From JBHEBG01 sp046557915 (lineage in GTDB: Bacteria; Bacteroidota; Bacteroidia; Flavobacteriales; Flavobacteriaceae), in contig NZ_JBHEBG010000001.1 of NCBI RefSeq assembly GCF_046557915.1, positions 620,001 through 684,000 on the forward strand: a stretch of DNA of 64,000 bases. The letters are read 5' to 3'. The stretch's first letter is position 1. Each line of letters opens with the position of its first letter. This document shows positions 61,301-64,000 of the stretch, one piece after another. The translations under genes were made by a program, and so were the position numbers. Below the pieces are notes generated by a model. It did no database searches, was not told the DNA's origin, and saw nothing but the letters and a program-made list of their open reading frames with translations.

Positions 61301-64000
61301 GTATCTATAACCTCAAAGGTATTCGATGTTTGGAAATTAACATTGTCCAAACTATAAAGATAAGGTCCTGTTCCGCCTCCGGCAGTTATGGTAACCGTGG
61401 AAGTATTGGCAACATTACTTGCATTACAATCAAAAGGTGTTGCCGTTGCGCTTACGGTAAGCGCTGCAGGCTCGGTGATTTCAAAGGTCTGTCTGTTCAA
61501 ACATCCTCTAGAGGACGCTACTTCTACCTGATAAAAGGCAGCCGAAAGTCCTGAAAAATCTGGATTGTTTTGCGTTGGCTGTACAACTGTTGTACCAACG
61601 GCGTCATAAAGCGTATAGGTGTAAATTGGGTTGTCATTTATTCCTGCCGCCGTGGGCACAAGGTTTACAACTACGGATCCGTCCGAACCACCGTTACAAG
61701 AAACGTGTGTTCTGGTAGGAGGGTCGAAGGTAACCAGTGTTGGTGTATCCAAGACTTCGGTAATGGTTTTTGCACATATTGGTGTTGTAGTATCCTGATC
61801 GGTAACTAGAAAGCTATAGGTTCCTGGCTGCGTAAGTCCGGTAAAGATCCCGGTAGCATTATTTACGATAGTAAAGCCATCTGGGAAGGTAACCTCAAAG
61901 TCTAAATTGGCCGACCCACCATTTACGGTAATCGTTATTTCTCCTCCAGGATTTACTGTACAATCTATAGGTTTAACCACGGTAGCGGTAAGGTTCATTT
62001 CCTCAAACAACACTTCCGTACCAATTACGGTTGCACAAGACCATTGGTCGCTGATACGGACCTGATAGCTGCCGGCACCCAAACCACTAAACGTTGTGGT
62101 GTTTTGTGGCGCGCCAAAATCTACACCATCTTTTATCAATTGATAGGTAAAGTTGCTGTTTTGTCCACCAGTGGTACCCACCACTTCAAGTTCTCCTTGT
62201 AAGTTGGTACAGTTTTCTTGATTAATCTGCAAGGTAGCTGTAATGGCAATTGGATCTGCAAAAGCTAGACCGTTTTGTACCATATGCTGACATCCTTCGC
62301 TGTCCAACACCCAAGCCTCATAGGTGCCTACGGCAAGATTCTCAAATCTTGGATTGGCAAGGTAATCTCCTGGGCCGGCAGGAGCTGCGGTTCCCACAAA
62401 GTAGGTATAACCACCCCATCCGCCAAGGACAGTCGTAATTTCGATAACACCATCGTTGCCAGCACAGGTAATAGGTTCTATTAGTGTGTTGCCTGTAATT
62501 GCCGCCGACGGGCCGTTTATACTAAACGCTTCTGTGTTTACACACTGCGGGTTGTTGGTCTGTGAAATGGCCACATAGTAACTTCCTGCCGGCAAGTTTA
62601 TTCCTGCAGTTGGTCCAAAAGCCGCTTCCGTTCCCGTATTTATAGAGATATCATCGGTTAAATCTACCAAGGTTCCGTTGGTATCAAAGATTTCCCAGTC
62701 GAAGCCACCTCCGTAGGTAGCGTCCAACAATTCAAAGGTTACCTCTCCGGTAGCAGTTCCAAAACAGACTACATCATCAATTTTTTGCACGTCTATGGTG
62801 AACGTGTTTGGATCCACTATTGTTTCTGAAGTAGTTATTATACAACCGGTGTCTACATGTCTTATCAAGAAGTTGTGCGTACCAACATCTAGCCCTCCAA
62901 ATACATTTGAAGCCTGATAAGTTGTACCGTTGTTGATGCTGTACTCAAATTTTGAGGTATCGCTGTTTGTGGACGTAACGGTGATGGTTATTTCACCATC
63001 CAATCCAGGGCTACAGCTTGTGGCATTTGTTATGGCTGCCGTTGCTGTCAATAGTTCGTCATATGGAAGAATAGTAATAGTTGCTGTTGTAGAACCTACA
63101 CAACCGTTGTCGTCATAAACATAAACGATATAGGTGCCACCAGCTACATTGGTCTCAGTGTATACTGTGTTAGAACCAGACTGAACAAGGACATCATCAC
63201 CCGTAGGTGCAGTACCTTGGTCATTGTAGAATTCATAGATTACATAGGTGCCGCTTCCTCCCGTTATAGTGGTGTCGTCAATGGTAATGGTGGCATTGTC
63301 CGGATTATTTCCTGCAGAACAACTAAAGTCTACTACTGCCACATCTGGAACCGCAATGGCATTAGGCTCGCCAATTATTATTCCGGCAATATCCGTAGTA
63401 CAGCCGTTTGTACCGGTAGCGGTAACGGTGTAGGTGTTTGGCGGTAAATCTTCATACGTATTGGTGGCAGCTATAAAATTGCCAGCTACAGGAGAAATAC
63501 TATATGTTAATGGGTTAATGCCATTATCTGTTTGGAAGAGGGAAATGGTGCCATCATCCGCACCGTTACAGCTAACATCTGTAAACGTATGCGTAAATAT
63601 TGGTTGAATGGCCGCTGGCACTGTAATTGGGAATACCCTATTACAAGCGGGCGTTGTATTATTGTCATAAATGGTAATGACATAGTTCTCGGCGATAGGT
63701 GCCAAGAAGGTATATGGGTTGCTAGGCAGTGCGGTTTTGGCCACAACGGTGCCTGTACCATCGGTTATCTCATAATCGTAATCTAGAGAACCAGCGGTTA
63801 CGTTTATTGTTATTTCCGCATTTGGGGAAACGGAACAATCCAATAGCTTGGTGAGGGATACGTCCGCAGTTAATACAGGATACACCTCAACCGTACTGGT
63901 ATCGGTACACCCATTGCTGTCTATAATCGATACATTATAGGTGCCTGCGGTAACATTACTGAATATGCCGCCATTGTTCAAATAAGTTGTTCCTCCGTCT
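58393..64000 (-). CDS. Giant SprB-like repeat adhesin with type B sorting domain (partial)
   Basis: At least 1,868 residues are visible; the frame stays open through the right edge, so the N-terminus lies outside. The body is about 18-20 SprB-like repeats of 80-100 residues, each with CxGxxDGxIxxxxxGGTGPYxYS, a FxxLxxGxYxVxVxD segment and a xxGC end. The C-terminus holds a TonB-free linker, then FTPDGDGLNDLWVP to GDYWYIIKLNGEEDDREFVGHFTLY, the gliding-motility-associated type B sorting domain of the type IX system. It is probably a cell-surface adhesin exported with the adjacent SprF-like protein. The calcium- or sugar-binding role is not shown. Confidence 0.9.
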   Translation of the reverse strand, partial: DGGTTYLNNGGIFSNVTAGTYNVSIIDSNGCTDTSTVEVYPVLTADVSLTKLLDCSVSPNAEITINVTAGSLDYDYEITDGTGTVVAKTALPSNPYTFLAPIAENYVITIYDNNTTPACNRVFPITVPAAIQPIFTHTFTDVSCNGADDGTISLFQTDNGINPLTYSISPVAGNFIAATNTYEDLPPNTYTVTATGTNGCTTDIAGIIIGEPNAIAVPDVAVVDFSCSAGNNPDNATITIDDTTITGGSGTYVIYEFYNDQGTAPTGDDVLVQSGSNTVYTETNVAGGTYIVYVYDDNGCVGSTTATITILPYDELLTATAAITNATSCSPGLDGEITITVTSTNSDTSKFEYSINNGTTYQASNVFGGLDVGTHNFLIRHVDTGCIITTSETIVDPNTFTIDVQKIDDVVCFGTATGEVTFELLDATYGGGFDWEIFDTNGTLVDLTDDISINTGTEAAFGPTAGINLPAGSYYVAISQTNNPQCVNTEAFSINGPSAAITGNTLIEPITCAGNDGVIEITTVLGGWGGYTYFVGTAAPAGPGDYLANPRFENLAVGTYEAWVLDSEGCQHMVQNGLAFADPIAITATLQINQENCTNLQGELEVVGTTGGQNSNFTYQLIKDGVDFGAPQNTTTFSGLGAGSYQVRISDQWSCATVIGTEVLFEEMNLTATVVKPIDCTVNPGGEITITVNGGSANLDFEVTFPDGFTIVNNATGIFTGLTQPGTYSFLVTDQDTTTPICAKTITEVLDTPTLVTFDPPTRTHVSCNGGSDGSVVVNLVPTAAGINDNPIYTYTLYDAVGTTVVQPTQNNPDFSGLSAAFYQVEVASSRGCLNRQTFEITEPAALTVSATATPFDCNASNVANTSTVTITAGGGTGPYLYSLDNVNFQTSNTFEVIDTGLAQNITAYVTDDNNCANTFAIPTIQPLNVFNAVVSLATAITCAGPEEVTIAVTDNANPANAYTFELLPLGNPNGNEMPTALNTTTQFELNAVGSYVFRVTDTATGCYVDTAPYTIAPFDLVAVQATATTAVTCFGDTNGALEINVTGYTGAYTYEVFTAAGVTTGITGAGNTTTNPSPPISGLSGGNYFVRLTETANPLCRENSNVVTIISPDIALTATTNEVANVTCTNDQGEILVDPVGGYPPYDIVLTNTTTTQVYNATDVLSNLFTGLAAGNYTVAITDDGGCVFNDTETLIQPTSISAGISPDVVLSCFGDTNASVSAINVLGGQGPGNYQYQLNYYDAAGAAILFTSGAQTSDTFDNLGAGIYSITITDGWNCGIETPLRATVSEPNEVSSTLVQTSPLTCTTDATLLLTATGGNGAPYQFSADNITFTPMAGGNTHTFNIAAGNEGVYQYYVIDALGCETMISNQVSVDVVPMLDMVIDESAAIINCTGEATATITATAIGGLGNYSYELFSDAALTNLLVGPQASGTFGTLIAGSYYIRVTSVDCIDVSHEIIITDPAPLQIDRQEFTDVTCAGQADGTITVEVSGGTGNILYAITPNLNQFDTENVFTDLGPGVYDVIAQDENGCFIPLQFTLIEPAPIDASFTALPEVCFGSEDGSIDVVISGGTAPYRTSLNTNNDADFVQDRTSFTNLAAGTYVIFIKDAQDCEANLIVEIDPGVNLNATVVPVYECTGDTTNNYVNITLEDDSVLGSVMYALDSTDPLDMQLNPDFRDTAPGSHYIAISHANGCVFTVDFDITAFEPLTLSLEQNNINEITAIATGGLEEYTFIFDDEDNGPNNTYIIRRTDTYTVRVIDQNGCEATAEIFMEFIDIEIPNFFTPDGDGLNDLWVPQNLEAFPEILTIIFDRYGREVYRMGQNDPGWEGLYHNTELPTGDYWYIIKLNGEEDDREFVGHFTLYR

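Noticed and set aside
58393..63981. CRISPR array or tandem DNA repeats in the giant gene
   Set aside because: The repetition is at protein level only, with diverged DNA and no regular short repeat-spacer pattern; it is one long coding frame.

Overview
The window looks like chromosomal DNA of a marine-type member of the Flavobacteriaceae (Bacteroidota). The evidence is low GC, TAnnTTTG-type -7 promoter boxes instead of clear Shine-Dalgarno sequences, type IX secretion sorting domains, a PorP/SprF protein beside a giant SprB-like gliding-motility adhesin, and small flavobacterial lipoproteins. I cannot name the genus from sequence alone. About 45 protein genes and two intact tRNA genes are supported.

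Layout. 1-9.9 kb: a membrane-bound class III nucleotide cyclase, a secreted MG2/TonB-plug protein with a C-terminal frameshift, gene debris with small orphan genes (a monooxygenase-like protein and a GIY-YIG-like protein), a pair of secreted proteins of unknown role (one a PQQ-type propeller), and a GH29 alpha-L-fucosidase. 10-16.1 kb: a minus-strand toxin cassette with a LuxR-type response regulator, a Sel1-repeat protein with a type IX sorting tail, a 690-residue secreted polymorphic toxin ending in an AHH nuclease, an Imm11-like immunity gene and an orphan Im9/colicin-type immunity gene. A 61-bp direct repeat brackets the cassette. 16.1-19.3 kb: two YCII/DGPF proteins around an attenuator-like hairpin pair, an ECF42-like sigma factor, and secreted VOC and DinB-like proteins.

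19.5-27.4 kb is the most interesting part. It is an AT-rich defence island beside a tRNA(CAT) gene. Five genes are joined stop-to-start: HsdM, HsdS, an SMC/ABC-like AAA ATPase, an HNH nuclease (together Septu PtuAB-like) and a PLD-family nuclease. No HsdR is present. Methylation and target recognition are therefore type I, while the usual HsdR translocase/nuclease seems to be replaced by an ATPase-HNH pair plus a BfiI-like PLD nuclease. An XRE regulator sits at the head. Inverted TGTAAAGAG repeats lie at both borders, and broken tRNA copies lie on both sides of the intact tRNA.

27.5-57.4 kb is mainly housekeeping: methylmalonyl-CoA epimerase, rbfA, a LolC/E-type permease, dusB, an outer membrane beta-barrel receptor, lepA, a small lipoprotein, an NhaP-type antiporter and an APC transporter with Usp domains, an MBL hydrolase, an S8 lipoprotein protease overlapping an M1 aminopeptidase, a GCS2-CBS protein paired with an aspartoacylase-like protein, rnpA overlapping an S41 protease, an esterase, an rpiB-CDF-GNAT operon, rnr, a GIN-domain protein, a LysE exporter, tRNA-Cys and folB. 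57.4-64 kb holds the PorP/SprF and SprB-like pair; the latter runs off the right edge.
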